Assembly (NCBI GenBank): GCA_030581615.1
Contig: JAKTTT010000021.1
Location: 1-64,000 of the forward strand
Reading direction: 5' to 3'
Source: Alloascoidea africana
Taxonomy: Eukaryota > Ascomycota > Alloascoideomycetes > Alloascoideales > Alloascoideaceae
Length of the DNA stretch: 64,000 bases
In this document: piece by piece, positions 52,724 through 62,561 of the stretch
Numbering within the stretch: position 1 is the stretch's first letter
Layout: each line of letters begins with the position of its first letter
The notes under the pieces: model-generated
Databases searched by the model: none
What the model was told of the DNA's origin: nothing
What the model saw: the letters and a program-made list of their open reading frames with translations, nothing else
Translations under genes and position numbers: made by a program

Positions 52724-53529
52724 TCATTTTTGAGGATAAGGGAAAACCGGTGCTTCAGGTGTTGTGCCCATAATCTTAACCTCATGAACCCCCAATGTGT
52801 GAGCATTTGAACCCAGAATTGTATCCTTTAACCGTTGTTCCAAGTTGATATTGGGGTTTCTCTTCATCAAAAGCGTCAGCCAATCCTGTCTCGGTGGTCG
52901 TTTCCTCCGTTGTTGTTTCTTCTTCTCATCAGGTAAATCCATTGCATTTTGAATAGGATTTAAATCGTTTAATGACCCCCGTGTTGCATCTTCTCCATTT
53001 GTCAAAACACCGTTTTGTTGTCCTTCTCCCCCAGCAGCACCAGTAGCAGCAGCAACAGCGGCGGCAGCAGCAGTGGCAGTGGCAGTGGCAGTATCATCAC
53101 TTTCTGCCACTTCCATCAAAGCAAACTCTTTCAACCGTTCGGGGATTTCCCCTTTACACCATTCCACAAAGCTTTCCATACCTTTGACCCCCAAAGGTGA
53201 GGTATCCTTTGGATCCACAACAACACACGGTTTCACAAGCCCAATGTCTTCCATGGCCTGTGCAACATCACAAACCGATACGTCTATTTTCCCCGAATTC
53301 TCCGCATATCGTTGAGATTTCTCAATTAGGAGTTCCAAATGTCGAATGTATAAATCTGTTATAATGTCAAGGAGAGAAGGCGAGCACTTGTCAATTCCAG
53401 TAGACCGTAGAATCTAGATCACCAACAGTTAGATATAATATCATCAGTAGCATTGATTCCAACAACAACGCATACCTGGGCAACAGATATCCGCAGAAGC
53501 GAAAAGTAAAAGTCCGAGCTCGAGCTCAT
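52724..53529 (-). CDS. TAF3: TAF3-like TFIID subunit (bromodomain-associated histone fold), 2 exons
   Basis: Exons in coding order are 53529-53476 (18 codons, beginning M-S-S-S-S-D-F-Y-F-S-L-L) and 53413-52724, giving 247 aa. The 62-nt intron has a GTATGC donor and a CTAAC branch. The spliced N-terminus S-L-L-R-I-S-V-A-Q-I-L-R-S-T-G-I-D, then S-P-S-L-L-D-I-I-T-D-L-Y-I-R-H-L-E-L-L, is the BTP histone fold of TAF3/TAF8. The short C-terminus with D-W-L-T-L-L-M-K-R-N-P resembles fungal TAF3 and lacks a PHD finger. A poly-Ala/Thr run comes from GCA/GTG repeats. TAF3 pairs with TAF10 in TFIID. A TAF8 identity is less likely but not excluded. The ATG lies ~195 bp from the divergent RET3. Confidence 0.8.
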
Positions 53530-53723
53530 TTCGCAAGCGAGACTTGGATGCGATTCTTGTTTTGATGATGATGGAGCAAACATCCATCCCATTTTTGAAA
53601 AGGGTGTTATGGGTTACCCTGCCATGGTGATTTTTTGTGTGTGTGGGACCAGCTGTCAAGATTGAGCTCACTACTGTTTAGAGACGACACCAAAGCCAAA
53701 TCAAATCGATTCAATTCAATTCA

Positions 53724-54461
53724 ATGCCCACCGCGAGCTTGAGCCTTTACACCGTTAAAGCGGTTCTGATACTGGACAATGAGGGCGATCGTCTTTTTGC
53801 AAAGTACTATGAGCCTCCTCATGAAAGCAAGGCATTGACTGAAGGAGGTGGTGTAGATTCAGGTGCTTTGAATCCTTTTTCAACTCCAAAGTTGCAAAAA
53901 CAATTTGAAAAGACGTTGTTTGGAAAGACACATAAACAGAATTCGGATGTTGTGCTACTTGAGAATGTGATCATTGTTTATAAAGAGGTTACAGATGTGT
54001 TGGTCTATGTTGTTGGAGGATTGGAAGAGAGCGAGTGCATACTTTATTCAACAGTGTTGGGTATACGGGATGCTCTAGAGATTGTGCTCAAGTAAGTGAA
54101 ATGCACATGATTCGAGAGAAGGGGAAAAGAGGAGTGTTAAACTAATTTGTTTGTGTTTTTTTCTAGAAGGTCAATTGATAAGAGGACGATACTCGAAAAT
54201 TACGACTCGGTGGCACTTTTAGTTGATGAAACAGTGGACAGTGGTATTATACTTGAAACTGACCCAGTGGTTATTGCATCTCGAGTTTCCAAAATGCCAC
54301 TTCCAGAGGCATCTTTAAATATTGATCTGCCTGTTGCCAGTAAAGGGGTGAGTGAAAGCATAATGGATATACTTCTATGTAAATGTGTAACTAACAGTGG
54401 CCCTTTTTTTTTTTTATAGCTCTTGGGTGCTTTTGAACGTCTCAAGAAAGAGTTCTCTTAA
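53724..54461 (+). CDS. RET3: Coatomer zeta subunit, 3 exons
   Basis: Exons 53724-54091, 54167-54347 and 54420-54461 give 196 aa (yeast Ret3 is 189). Introns of 75 and 72 nt have GTAAGT and GTGAGT donors; a TAACTAAC branch is clear in the second. The longin-type fold reads [40 protein letters not shown], and [16 protein letters not shown]. The C-terminal exon encodes only 13 residues, [13 protein letters not shown]. Zeta-COP belongs to the F-subcomplex of COPI, which returns proteins from Golgi to ER. Confidence 0.94.
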
Positions 54462-54637
54462 TGTCTTTTTATATCAATTATTTTTTTTTCTATTTTGTTA
54501 TTGCTGTAGACGATTGAGCTTTTCTACAAAATATATCGTATCATTCCATATATCTCATTCAATTTTTCATTTGTTTTGTAGTAGTAAAGTTACAATCAAA
54601 GAATATCAAAAATCAAAACTCGGGAAAGAGTGTATAT

Positions 54638-56425
54638 TTAAAACAACATGTCATTTACAACTTCATATACCATTTTTCTACGAATATTGTAAACATCGGA
54701 TTGAGAAAACCGAGGTTGTTGACCTTTTGAAAGAGATTCTGCAAATTGACAAGTGAAAACACCACAATCCGAATCGTTATTTTGTTGTGGACATGTCACT
54801 TTATCAAGAACGGACCAAGTTTTGTAACCAAAATCAAAATCAAGGTTCATTGTGGGGACTACTTGTTCATGTTCCAATCCTGATTCTCGTAATAATTGTC
54901 TAGCAGTCTCTTTTTCCATAAATTGTTGTAATTGTTTAAGTATCACTTTACCAACGAGTCTCCCACTGGACATGGAATCGTAAAAGGCAAATTGACGTTT
55001 GTTGAAATCCACAACGGCAAGACACCAATGAACACTGTGGCGGTTAATGGGGATGAAAATGTAATCGATTTTGGAAATGTCAAGCATCCCACGCTCTGCC
55101 CATTTCGCAACAGCTTCGTATCCGCGTTCCTCCAAAGTGGTATAGAAATGCGTGGTGAAACAAAATACTCGGGCCAAGTCAGGGCTGGTGCCAGAGGCTG
55201 AGGCCGAGGAGGCCGAGGCTGAGGCTGAACGCTCCATGATCATGGCGAGATAAAAGTCGATAACGTTGTCGTTTAACCATGCCCCATCTTGTAAAGTTGC
55301 GAGGTCTCCCACGGTGATTTCAATCTTGTGGGAATCCATCAACACCTTGTCCTGATCAGGATTCTTCCATATCTTGCGAACTTTTTCCAACTCTTTATGT
55401 TCCAGTCTACTAACCGCGCGATTCCTTCTTTTTCTCTGTCTGGATCTCTCGGGTCGTCTATCTGTTCTGTCAGGGGACTCTGGCTGCGTAAAACGTTCTA
55501 TTTTATTGCCATCTTCCTTGTGGTCTTCATCGCTATGGGATTGTGCCTGTGGAGGCCCAGCATGAGGATTTTCCCATTCAGGCTCAATAATAGGATACAC
55601 GGACTCCTTATCGCTGTCGGTGACAGACATTGGTTTTAACTTAACCACTTTGGGAGCCGACTCCAGGCGGTCCAGGCGGTCCACTTGGTATAGAGGCAGT
55701 CTTCCTGGGATCTCAGTAACAACTGCAGGCTCATCCAAATCGCTGTCGTCAATTGTCAGATCCCAATCCACAGATCTCAATATCCTCTTGCGCCTTGCAC
55801 TTGCGCTTGCGCTTGCACTTGTGTCGATCCGCAAGTTGGGATCTCTTCTACCGCCAGTCTCGCTGAACTCATGGCGGCTCTGTCTTGTCCCAGCGAGACG
55901 AACAATACCATTACAGCGGATGAAAATTGTACTCATTATGCGCTTTAGACCGAGCAATACGGTCCAAACGATGCCGCATAGCGTTATCCAAAATGAGGTG
56001 GCTGCAGCGATTGGAATCGAGGTTGGCTGGTCAAGATCCAGCTTCTGGGTGTAACCCTGGGGCAGGGCCTGTGTCTGTGAGTCGAAGATTGTGCCTGCTG
56101 CGGTTTGGGACCGTTTGTGGTGGTTATACCGAGGACATGAGGATATGTGGACCTGGACGGGCAGGAGGTGCTTGTTCTTTTGAGACGAGTGCAGCTGAGC
56201 TGACTGTGCTCTTTTGTGTGCGTAGCGTTTGCTAGAGGGCAGGTGTCTCTGCTGGCGAGGCTGTTCTTGCGAGAACGGGGATGAGGACGAGGGCTCTGGG
56301 GGCTGGCAGATGTCCAGGGCGGCGACGGAGTACGGATTCGCCGAGTCCTGGCGGTGATGGGGAGAAGAGTAGGACTTGGGGACTTGGGCCGGGTCCCGCG
56401 CAACGATGGCCGGAAGAGAAGACAT
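54638..56425 (-). CDS. ULP1: Ulp1-type SUMO protease
   Basis: 595 aa from Met at 56425; an earlier in-frame ATG at 56458 abuts a TATATATA run and would be too close to it if that is the TATA box. The C-terminal C48 domain contains G-A-W-L-N-D-N-V-I-D-F-Y, the catalytic His in N-R-H-S-V-H-W-C-L, Asp in F-Y-D-S-M, and Gln/Cys in C-P-Q-Q-N-N-D-S-D-C-G-V-F. A possible membrane-like hydrophobic stretch, F-W-I-T-L-C-G-I-V-W-T-V-L-L-G, lies at about residues 142-158, unusual for Ulp1. An Ala/Ser repeat sits inside the domain. Ulp1 matures SUMO and desumoylates proteins at nuclear pores. No intron. Confidence 0.9.
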   Translation of the reverse strand: MSSLPAIVARDPAQVPKSYSSPHHRQDSANPYSVAALDICQPPEPSSSSPFSQEQPRQQRHLPSSKRYAHKRAQSAQLHSSQKNKHLLPVQVHISSCPRYNHHKRSQTAAGTIFDSQTQALPQGYTQKLDLDQPTSIPIAAATSFWITLCGIVWTVLLGLKRIMSTIFIRCNGIVRLAGTRQSRHEFSETGGRRDPNLRIDTSASASASARRKRILRSVDWDLTIDDSDLDEPAVVTEIPGRLPLYQVDRLDRLESAPKVVKLKPMSVTDSDKESVYPIIEPEWENPHAGPPQAQSHSDEDHKEDGNKIERFTQPESPDRTDRRPERSRQRKRRNRAVSRLEHKELEKVRKIWKNPDQDKVLMDSHKIEITVGDLATLQDGAWLNDNVIDFYLAMIMERSASASASSASASGTSPDLARVFCFTTHFYTTLEERGYEAVAKWAERGMLDISKIDYIFIPINRHSVHWCLAVVDFNKRQFAFYDSMSSGRLVGKVILKQLQQFMEKETARQLLRESGLEHEQVVPTMNLDFDFGYKTWSVLDKVTCPQQNNDSDCGVFTCQFAESLSKGQQPRFSQSDVYNIRRKMVYEVVNDMLF

Positions 56426-56805
56426 GGTGGTGGTGGTGGAAGAGAACAGGAGCACCACGATATATATATATATTTGAGAATAGCAGGAGGCTAAATTACA
56501 GGTCGGTTGGTCTTGTATCAGAAGCCTGTGGGCGTTTTGGGGAGGTTCTGGAACCCGTCATCCCTGGCCAGGCCCAGCGGTTAGCGTTTTATCGTTTATC
56601 GAGGAGGTTGGCGATAACCTTAGCGCCAGCACCAGCAGCACCAGCACTGGAACCAGCACCAGCAGCCCTGGCAGAACGCTCCACCGCAGACCCAGCCTCG
56701 CGATATTCGACTACGTAGGTGCGTGTATATTCAGATTCGATTTAGTACGGGTCGATATAGTATTTAGTACTGGCCTACGCTTACGCTTACGCTTAGCTCA
56801 CGGGC
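56426..56805. other. ULP1 promoter and VTC 3' flank
   Basis: (TA)n at 56459-56474 just upstream of ULP1, ACCAGCAC-type short repeats at about 56628-56662 and a triplet of CTTACG units at about 56778-56794. No gene. Confidence 0.5.
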
Positions 56806-59306
56806 CTACGCCACGAGGCGCGAGACGGCCTGGAGCACCAGCCGGTGCGGGCCCTCGCCAGGAAGCTGCTCGGGCCCAGCGACGATCTGCTTGAAGCGGA
56901 ACACAAAGTTGACGACGAGCGAGGCCAGAATCGTGATGGCGACGACCAGCGGTCCAAAGGAGCCGTCCAGGTGCTTCCCGCTGCGCTGCCGGATCAGGTT
57001 CAGACGCTTCATGTAGATATAGTAGCCCCAGACCCCGGCAAACAGCGTCAGCACAAAGTAGAGGTACGCGATCGAGGTCGCCAGCCCGGCAGAGTACGAC
57101 TGCGACACGGACGAGTACAGCGTGAAGGTCAGCACCGACAGCAGCGCCGTCACGTTGAGCCAGCGGTTGAAGGTGCGCTCGTTCGCCAGCCAGACCTTGG
57201 CTTCCACCTTCACGGGCCCCGACTGGCGGATCAGCACCTTGGGCTTGACCACCCCGGGAGGCAGGAAGATCTCGTCGTCCTCTTCAGAGTCCGCGGGCGC
57301 CTTGCCCCGGAAAAACGGCAGGCTCAGTTGCGGACGCAGGCCCTTCTTCTTGCCTGTCCGCGCGGTTCGCGATTGCGATCGCGATCCCGACGTCTCGGCG
57401 ATGGATTCCTGCTGGTGGTTGGCTTCGTCCTCCTCTTCCTCGTCGCTCGACTGCGCATCTTCAAGATCCACGTTGCCACGAGGGCCAACGGGCTCTGCTT
57501 CTTCAGCCTCGGCCTCTTCCAGATTCGCAAGCTGTCCGAGAACCGCTTTTCTCTTGGGAGACAGCGCAGGAATGGAAGAGGACCGGTTGCGTATGATCAC
57601 AGCCTCCTCTTGCTGCTTCTTCAATCTGTTCTTCTCCTCCTCCCATGCCTCCTTGGGATCCCGTCGAATGTCCAGCTCCAAATCTGGAAGCCAGAAGGGA
57701 AGGTTGTCGAGACGGTCCTGTTCTCCGTACAAAGATGCCACTCCCTGGATAAACTTGGAAAAATTAGGCACCTCTTTCACCAAATGGCTACCTGTCAATT
57801 CATTGACCCATCTCGCGTGGCTTTTCGAGATGGTTGGCGTGATAGTGTCCCTGATCTCACCGCGCTTGTTCCTGACCTTGATTTCCATGATTGCATGTGG
57901 GAACTTGGCATATTCACTCTTTCGCAATAGAGAATAAGGGTCTGCAATGTCCGAGTCAATGTCTGTACGATGCCAATTGTGCGGGTCACGGATCGGATTC
58001 TCCTCGTCAAAGTCGTCCTCACGGATGAACATGACATCCGAATCAATGATGATCCGCACCCGGTTATCACCGGGCATTTGGAAGGCCGTTCTGGTGTACA
58101 CGACACGAAGAGTAGGACTCAACTCGTGCTCACCGATAAAGTCCTGGAGATTCTTTACCGTATTCTCGTAATTCTTGATATCGTTATCCTGTGCATGTCT
58201 CTCTTTCATCTTGTGTATGTCTTTCTCCATCGAGTAGGTGCCATCGAGGAATGGTTGAATGTACTTTTGTTTCAACTTTAGGCGTTCTTCAACAACGTCC
58301 TCGCTGGTTTGCGAACGATCAACAATACGTTTCTCAAGCACAATGTCGGGCTTTTCCGTGATTTTCCCGGACCATCGAAGTCTCAAAGTGGGAGAAGATT
58401 CGTTCTTCAACAGCTTTTGGTTGTAGAGTTCAAAGTTTGAATTGTCAAAGTAGACCGAAGTGATGGTGGGATCCGAGTTTTGTTCCTCTGCCACTGAATT
58501 GTAAACCAAAACGGGCAAATGTCTAAGGATTCTCGTCTTGACCTCCATCAGATTATCTGGATGGATCCAAAATTTGTAACTGCTAAACTCCGTTTCTTCA
58601 TTGACCAAGGACAATTTGGCAGAAGCGCTCTTGCTTCCAGAAATGAAGTTTTCTCTCAAGAACGAGTAAAGCGAGGATAATCTAGATAAAAAATGTTGAT
58701 GTTGATGTTAATGTTAATGCTAATGTAATGTTGCTGCCAACGTCAACGTCAATGTCATCTAAACCAAACGGCAAATTGGCCCTACTGGTCATTGTGGGGG
58801 GATAGAGCAACCAAAAAGCAAAAACCATACCTGTATAGAAGAGGCGAGTAATCTTCAGAGTGGAAGGGCAATTCCTTCAACCGAACGGCCAACAATGCTT
58901 TAACGGAGCTAAACCTAGGATGTAAACGATCATGCTTTTTAACAATTTTGACAAACCCGGTAAAGTTGAGTCTGCTAAAATTGTCCAGTTCTTGCGCACG
59001 GCTGAGGGTTTCTTCAATATCATGTTCAAACTGTTTCAAATCCAAATCCGCAATATTGGCAGATTCGTCATCAATCTTCTTCTCCAAAACCGCAATTCTG
59101 TCTGAAATGTCCTTGTAGTGTGCACTTTGGAACCCGTAAACTTTTTCCAACTCGGCGTCCAGGGCCTCAGTGAACCTGGTCTCGTCGTTGTCGGCCCACG
59201 TCTCCCTGCTGGACTCCTTGAGCAGGGCCTTGAGCCGGTCGTACGCAAGATAGTGGTCTTTCCAAGGAGTGTACATCTCCTTTTCGAGCTTGACTCCGAA
59301 CAACAT
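56806..59306 (-). CDS. VTC2: Vacuolar transporter chaperone subunit (VTC2/VTC3 type), 2 exons
   Basis: Exons in coding order are 59306-58831 and 58681-56806, giving 783 aa (yeast Vtc2/3 are 828/835). The 149-nt intron has a GTATGG donor and contains ATGTTG/ATGTTA repeats. The SPX domain occupies residues 1-158, ending L-P-F-H-S-E-D-Y-S-P-L-L-Y-R. The polyphosphate-polymerase fold follows (H-P-D-N-L-M-E-V-K, Y-T-R-T-A-F-Q-M-P-G-D-N-R-V-R, F-P-H-A-I-M-E-I-K-V). An acidic linker and a C-terminal three-helix VTC1-like membrane domain close the protein. D-P-T-I-T-S-V-Y-F-D-N and W-H-R-T-D-I-D place it with the regulatory Vtc2/3 rather than catalytic Vtc4. VTC makes vacuolar polyphosphate under inositol-pyrophosphate control. 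Confidence 0.92.
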
Positions 59307-59410
59307 GGCGGAAAAAGGTGCTCTCAAAAGGGTTCTAATCTTGGGGGAAGGAAGGAGAAACGGGCTCCCGGTGCAAGATGAAGCCTCCCGCACAATGGCA
59401 GGCTGCCGCC

Positions 59411-59488
59411 CACGTGCAGTCAGTGCCCCGATATACGCTAACCGCGGTAAACGTGAGCACGACTGAGACCTCGCGGATTGTGCACGTG
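59411..59488. promoter_or_regulatory. Two CACGTG boxes (Pho4-type) upstream of the VTC gene
   Basis: CACGTG at 59411-59416 and 59483-59488, 105 and 177 bp upstream of the VTC ATG. VTC genes belong to the Pho4-controlled PHO regulon in S. cerevisiae, so phosphate control is likely here; Cbf1 is the alternative reader. Confidence 0.6.
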
Positions 59489-59585
59489 AGACCCAACGTT
59501 GTTTAAACAATGAAACAGCAAAAAGGCTAAACGCGATTGACAAAAACTAAAAAAGAACTAACGAACAGTATAAAGTATTATCTAC

Positions 59586-60494
59586 CTAGGCGGTCTCCGA
59601 GTCTTGATAGTAGTACTCATCGTCGTACTCCGCGGGAGCGTAAAAGTCACGGTAAAACTCATCCAGGAGCTGGGATTCAGTGAGCCCGTAGTCGTCCTCT
59701 CCATAGTAGTAGTAGTAGTCAGCATACTCGGGAACCAGTTCGTCAGCAAGAGCAACGCCGTCAAGGCCCTGGACATAGTCAAAGTAAACGTTGGGGCCAT
59801 AGGCAACTGGGTCCAGATAGCTGTCAGTGTCAATGTCGTAGTAGGTTTCTCTGTCCACCATGGCGTACAGTTCGGGATCAATATAGCTATAGTCCTCCTC
59901 ATCGTAGGAAATCAAATCATTTTCATTCTTCAAAGCAGGACAAATTTGAAAGTTTTTGCCCGTTTCCTCCTTCAAATTTCTCTCTCCTCCCTTGGGCTTC
60001 TTCATCAACCAAAACTTCTTCTTCATCAAAACCTTGAGAAGCATAAACTTCTTTTTAACCATTGTCATCTTTTTCTTGAAAAGTTTGGCAAATCCGGAAA
60101 GAATCATCTTCTTCTTCTTTTGTAAAAGGGAGTTTTTCATAGCCATCAGTTTCTTCAACTTGGCCAGCAACAAAGCCTTCTTCTTCTTCAAAAGCATCTT
60201 CTTCTTCAACATGGCCTGCTTCTTCTTCTCCTTCATGGCATCCTTCTTACCTCCCATATCTTGCTTCTCCAAGATTAAATCCTCCTGGTTCGTGGTCAAA
60301 TCAGGAAGTCCGCCCAAGTATTGGAGTAGCATGTCCTCACTGACAAAACAGCATTCTCCCTTGGTGTCATTCTCATCACACATGACGATCATCTCCGTGT
60401 CGGGATTAAAAGAGTGAGGTTCTTCAACACTGGCACCAATTACAGCGGCTACTGGCCAAAGCAGAGCCGTGGCAATACTAATTGAAAACTTCAT
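59586..60494 (-). CDS. Secreted protein with Lys/Leu/Met-rich cationic block and acidic Tyr-rich tail; family unknown
   Basis: 302 aa, no intron. Residues 1-20 are a clear signal peptide. Residues 21-80 are mildly acidic with three Cys (C39, C48, C49); a fourth Cys is at 185. Residues 82-168 contain about 35 Lys in clusters of two to four, spaced by four to six Leu/Met/Ala/Phe, and there is no Asp or Glu from 90 to 170. This would form a long amphipathic or oligocationic helix. Residues 191-302 hold about 33 Asp/Glu and about 23 Tyr, including five Tyr in a row, and only two Arg. The ends may neutralise each other, as in precursors of cationic peptides, or phase-separate like adhesive proteins. 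Many di-Lys sites are potential Kex2-like cleavage points. I recognise no homologue. Confidence 0.8.
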   Translation of the reverse strand: MKFSISIATALLWPVAAVIGASVEEPHSFNPDTEMIVMCDENDTKGECCFVSEDMLLQYLGGLPDLTTNQEDLILEKQDMGGKKDAMKEKKKQAMLKKKMLLKKKKALLLAKLKKLMAMKNSLLQKKKKMILSGFAKLFKKKMTMVKKKFMLLKVLMKKKFWLMKKPKGGERNLKEETGKNFQICPALKNENDLISYDEEDYSYIDPELYAMVDRETYYDIDTDSYLDPVAYGPNVYFDYVQGLDGVALADELVPEYADYYYYYGEDDYGLTESQLLDEFYRDFYAPAEYDDEYYYQDSETA

Positions 60495-61268
60495 TTTTTT
60501 GGAGGTCTGGTTTTGTTAATCCGCTGGGGGGTTCCGTATTACTCTAGATAAAACGCCAGCTCCCCTTATATATAGATACAAAATAGACTATGTTTATGGA
60601 GCTCTTTATGTTGCCCCTTGGTCCTGATGTCCTGATCTTGTAAGAATCATGCACATTTTCTCCCTCATTAGCAAACATCGGGAAAAAAGCCCACAGATAA
60701 GTATGTAGGAGATTGGGAGGCAAGAATTGCATTTAACAAAGTTGGAATCTTAAATATGTTGGTATGTGCTTGCCCCAGCACTGGTTTTGTTACAAAAAAC
60801 CCACCCCAAACAACATGATAAAACCATCAAAAGCATACCTCAGCATAAGTGTGTAGCTTGCCACCTTGCTGGTTTCTCCTGATATATTTGTAAAAACAGC
60901 AGATATATCGAACCACCCCTTGTTGCTACCACCTCCCCTCTGCTCCAACCTTTTCACAACCCTCCAGAAAGCAACCTTCTGCTCTACTCTTGAGCAAAGT
61001 CGTAGCAAAAAGACAAGACTCTTTTTGCCTCATTGGGCCGCGCGCGCATCAGTTATACTGCAACACGCTGCATGCCTGCGCTTTCCCGAACGGGCAGCGT
61101 GCATTTTCCACAGGCCGCTTGCAAGGGAAATTCAAAAAAATTCACCTCCGCCGAAATCTTTTTCGTTTCTTCCTCTCCTTGGCCCTCCAACTTCTCTTTC
61201 TCTCACACCTCCCTTTCTTCTTTCGCCACGGGCCTCGACTTGCTGCTTCTGCCTTCTCCCCGCCTGCT
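60495..61268. other. Divergent promoter region of secreted-protein gene and PHO92
   Basis: A TATA box (TTATATATA, 60566-60574) lies about 75 bp upstream of the secreted-protein ATG, which suits a strongly regulated gene. The PHO92 side is a long pyrimidine-rich leader with a GCGCGCGC run near 61038-61046. No other gene. Confidence 0.55.
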
Positions 61269-62561
61269 ATGTACGCCATCAACACGCAAGTCCTCCTGGT
61301 TGACATGGACAAGAATGGAGACTTTTCCGTCCCCCGTGGCCCATCTTCCTCCTCCTGCACCGAACATGGCAACAACAAGGGTTCGCCCATCGACCATTAC
61401 AAACTGCTCGAGTCCTTCGACGTGATTCCCTCCGGCCTGCTCGACGAGTGCCCCGAGGACACCAATTCCAGAAACCACAAACCTCTGTCCTCTTGCTCGT
61501 CCTCTTGCTCGTCGTCCTCGTCGTCCTCGTGCTCCTCGTCGCTGCTCAACAACTCCCTGACCGTTGGGCTAGGGCCCGCTCATTACACCACCAATGTAAT
61601 GACCCCCCAGCTGTCGCCACCGTCCTCTCAACATGCCCATGTCCATGCCAGCGCGCCCTTCTCGCTCAGCAAGTCCATCTGGTCCGTCACCTCCAGCGAG
61701 GTCTCTGCCATGTACTCTCTTGCAAGCTCCAGCTGTTCCAAGCAGCAGTCGCACTGGGCTCTCACCACCTCTCGTTCCCCCGGAAACGCCATCGCCACCA
61801 CCACCACCACGACTCGTAGCACAGGCCCCAATGGGCCCATTGGGCCCAATGGACCCAATGGCTCGAGTAATGCCTGCTGGAAGCTCCCTGTGCCCATGTC
61901 TGTGTCGCCAGCGGGCCCTCTGTCACCGGTGTTGGACCCACAAGACTACGGTGTCCCCATCGGGTCCCGTTTCTTTGTCATCAAATCCTACAACGAGCGC
62001 GATGTCCAGAGCGCCTTTGTCCATAACGTCTGGGCCTCTACCGATTTGGGCAACAAGCGGCTAAACAAGGCATTCAAGGAGATACACGATTCGGACTATG
62101 CCAAATTTGTCAAATCCCATCCCGATCTTCACAGAACTTGTCAATTACCCAAAGTTGTCCTGTTGTTTAGTGTCAATGGTTCAGGACATTTTTGTGGTGT
62201 TGCGGAGATGACCAGTCCTGTTAGATACGATGTCAAGACCAATAATCTAAACATATGGACGGAACAATCCAGATGGCGCGGTCTCTTCACTATTAAGTGG
62301 ATTTTTGCAAAAGACATTCCGAATAATACATTAAGGAAAATCAGGGCTGTGTAAGTTCCCAACTATTCTATTCTATTCTTTTTGCGATGGTGGTGGTGGG
62401 GGGTTCTATTTTCTAACGCTTATTTTAATAGGAATAACGATAACAAACCCATCACCAACTCTAGAGATACCCAAGAGTTGTTTTATGATACTGGGAACAA
62501 AGCAATTCAAGTGTTTAAAACCTATCCTTCCAAAACAAGCTTTCTTCAAGGCATGATGTAG
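61269..62561 (+). CDS. PHO92: YTH-domain m6A reader (Pho92/Mrb1 type), 2 exons
   Basis: Exons 61269-62350 and 62432-62561 give 403 aa. The 81-nt intron has a GTAAGT donor and a TTCTAAC branch. The first ~230 residues are Ser-rich and disordered, with a nine-base GGGCCCAAT-type repeat encoding a G-P-N-G-P-I run at about 61833-61860. The YTH domain runs from about 240 to the end: S-R-F-F-V-I-K-S-Y-N-E-R-D-V, W-A-S-T-D-L-G-N-K-R-L-N, V-L-L-F-S-V-N-G-S-G-H-F-C-G-V-A-E-M, and W-T-E-Q-S-R-W-R-G. The aromatic cage Trp residues are present. Pho92 binds m6A mRNA, and in yeast affects PHO4 mRNA stability and meiosis. Earlier in-frame ATGs upstream are disfavoured because they translate the pyrimidine-rich leader. 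Confidence 0.9.

Noticed and set aside
56845-57937. Two long + strand ORFs (361 and 271 codons) opposite the VTC gene
   Set aside because: They mirror the GC-rich 3' half of the VTC coding sequence, have no domain signatures and are Arg/Ser-rich in the way antisense shadows are.
60990-61268. N-terminal extension of PHO92 from the in-frame upstream start
   Set aside because: The extra 93 residues translate a pyrimidine-rich leader and are unlike Pho92; the ATG at 61269 is preferred.
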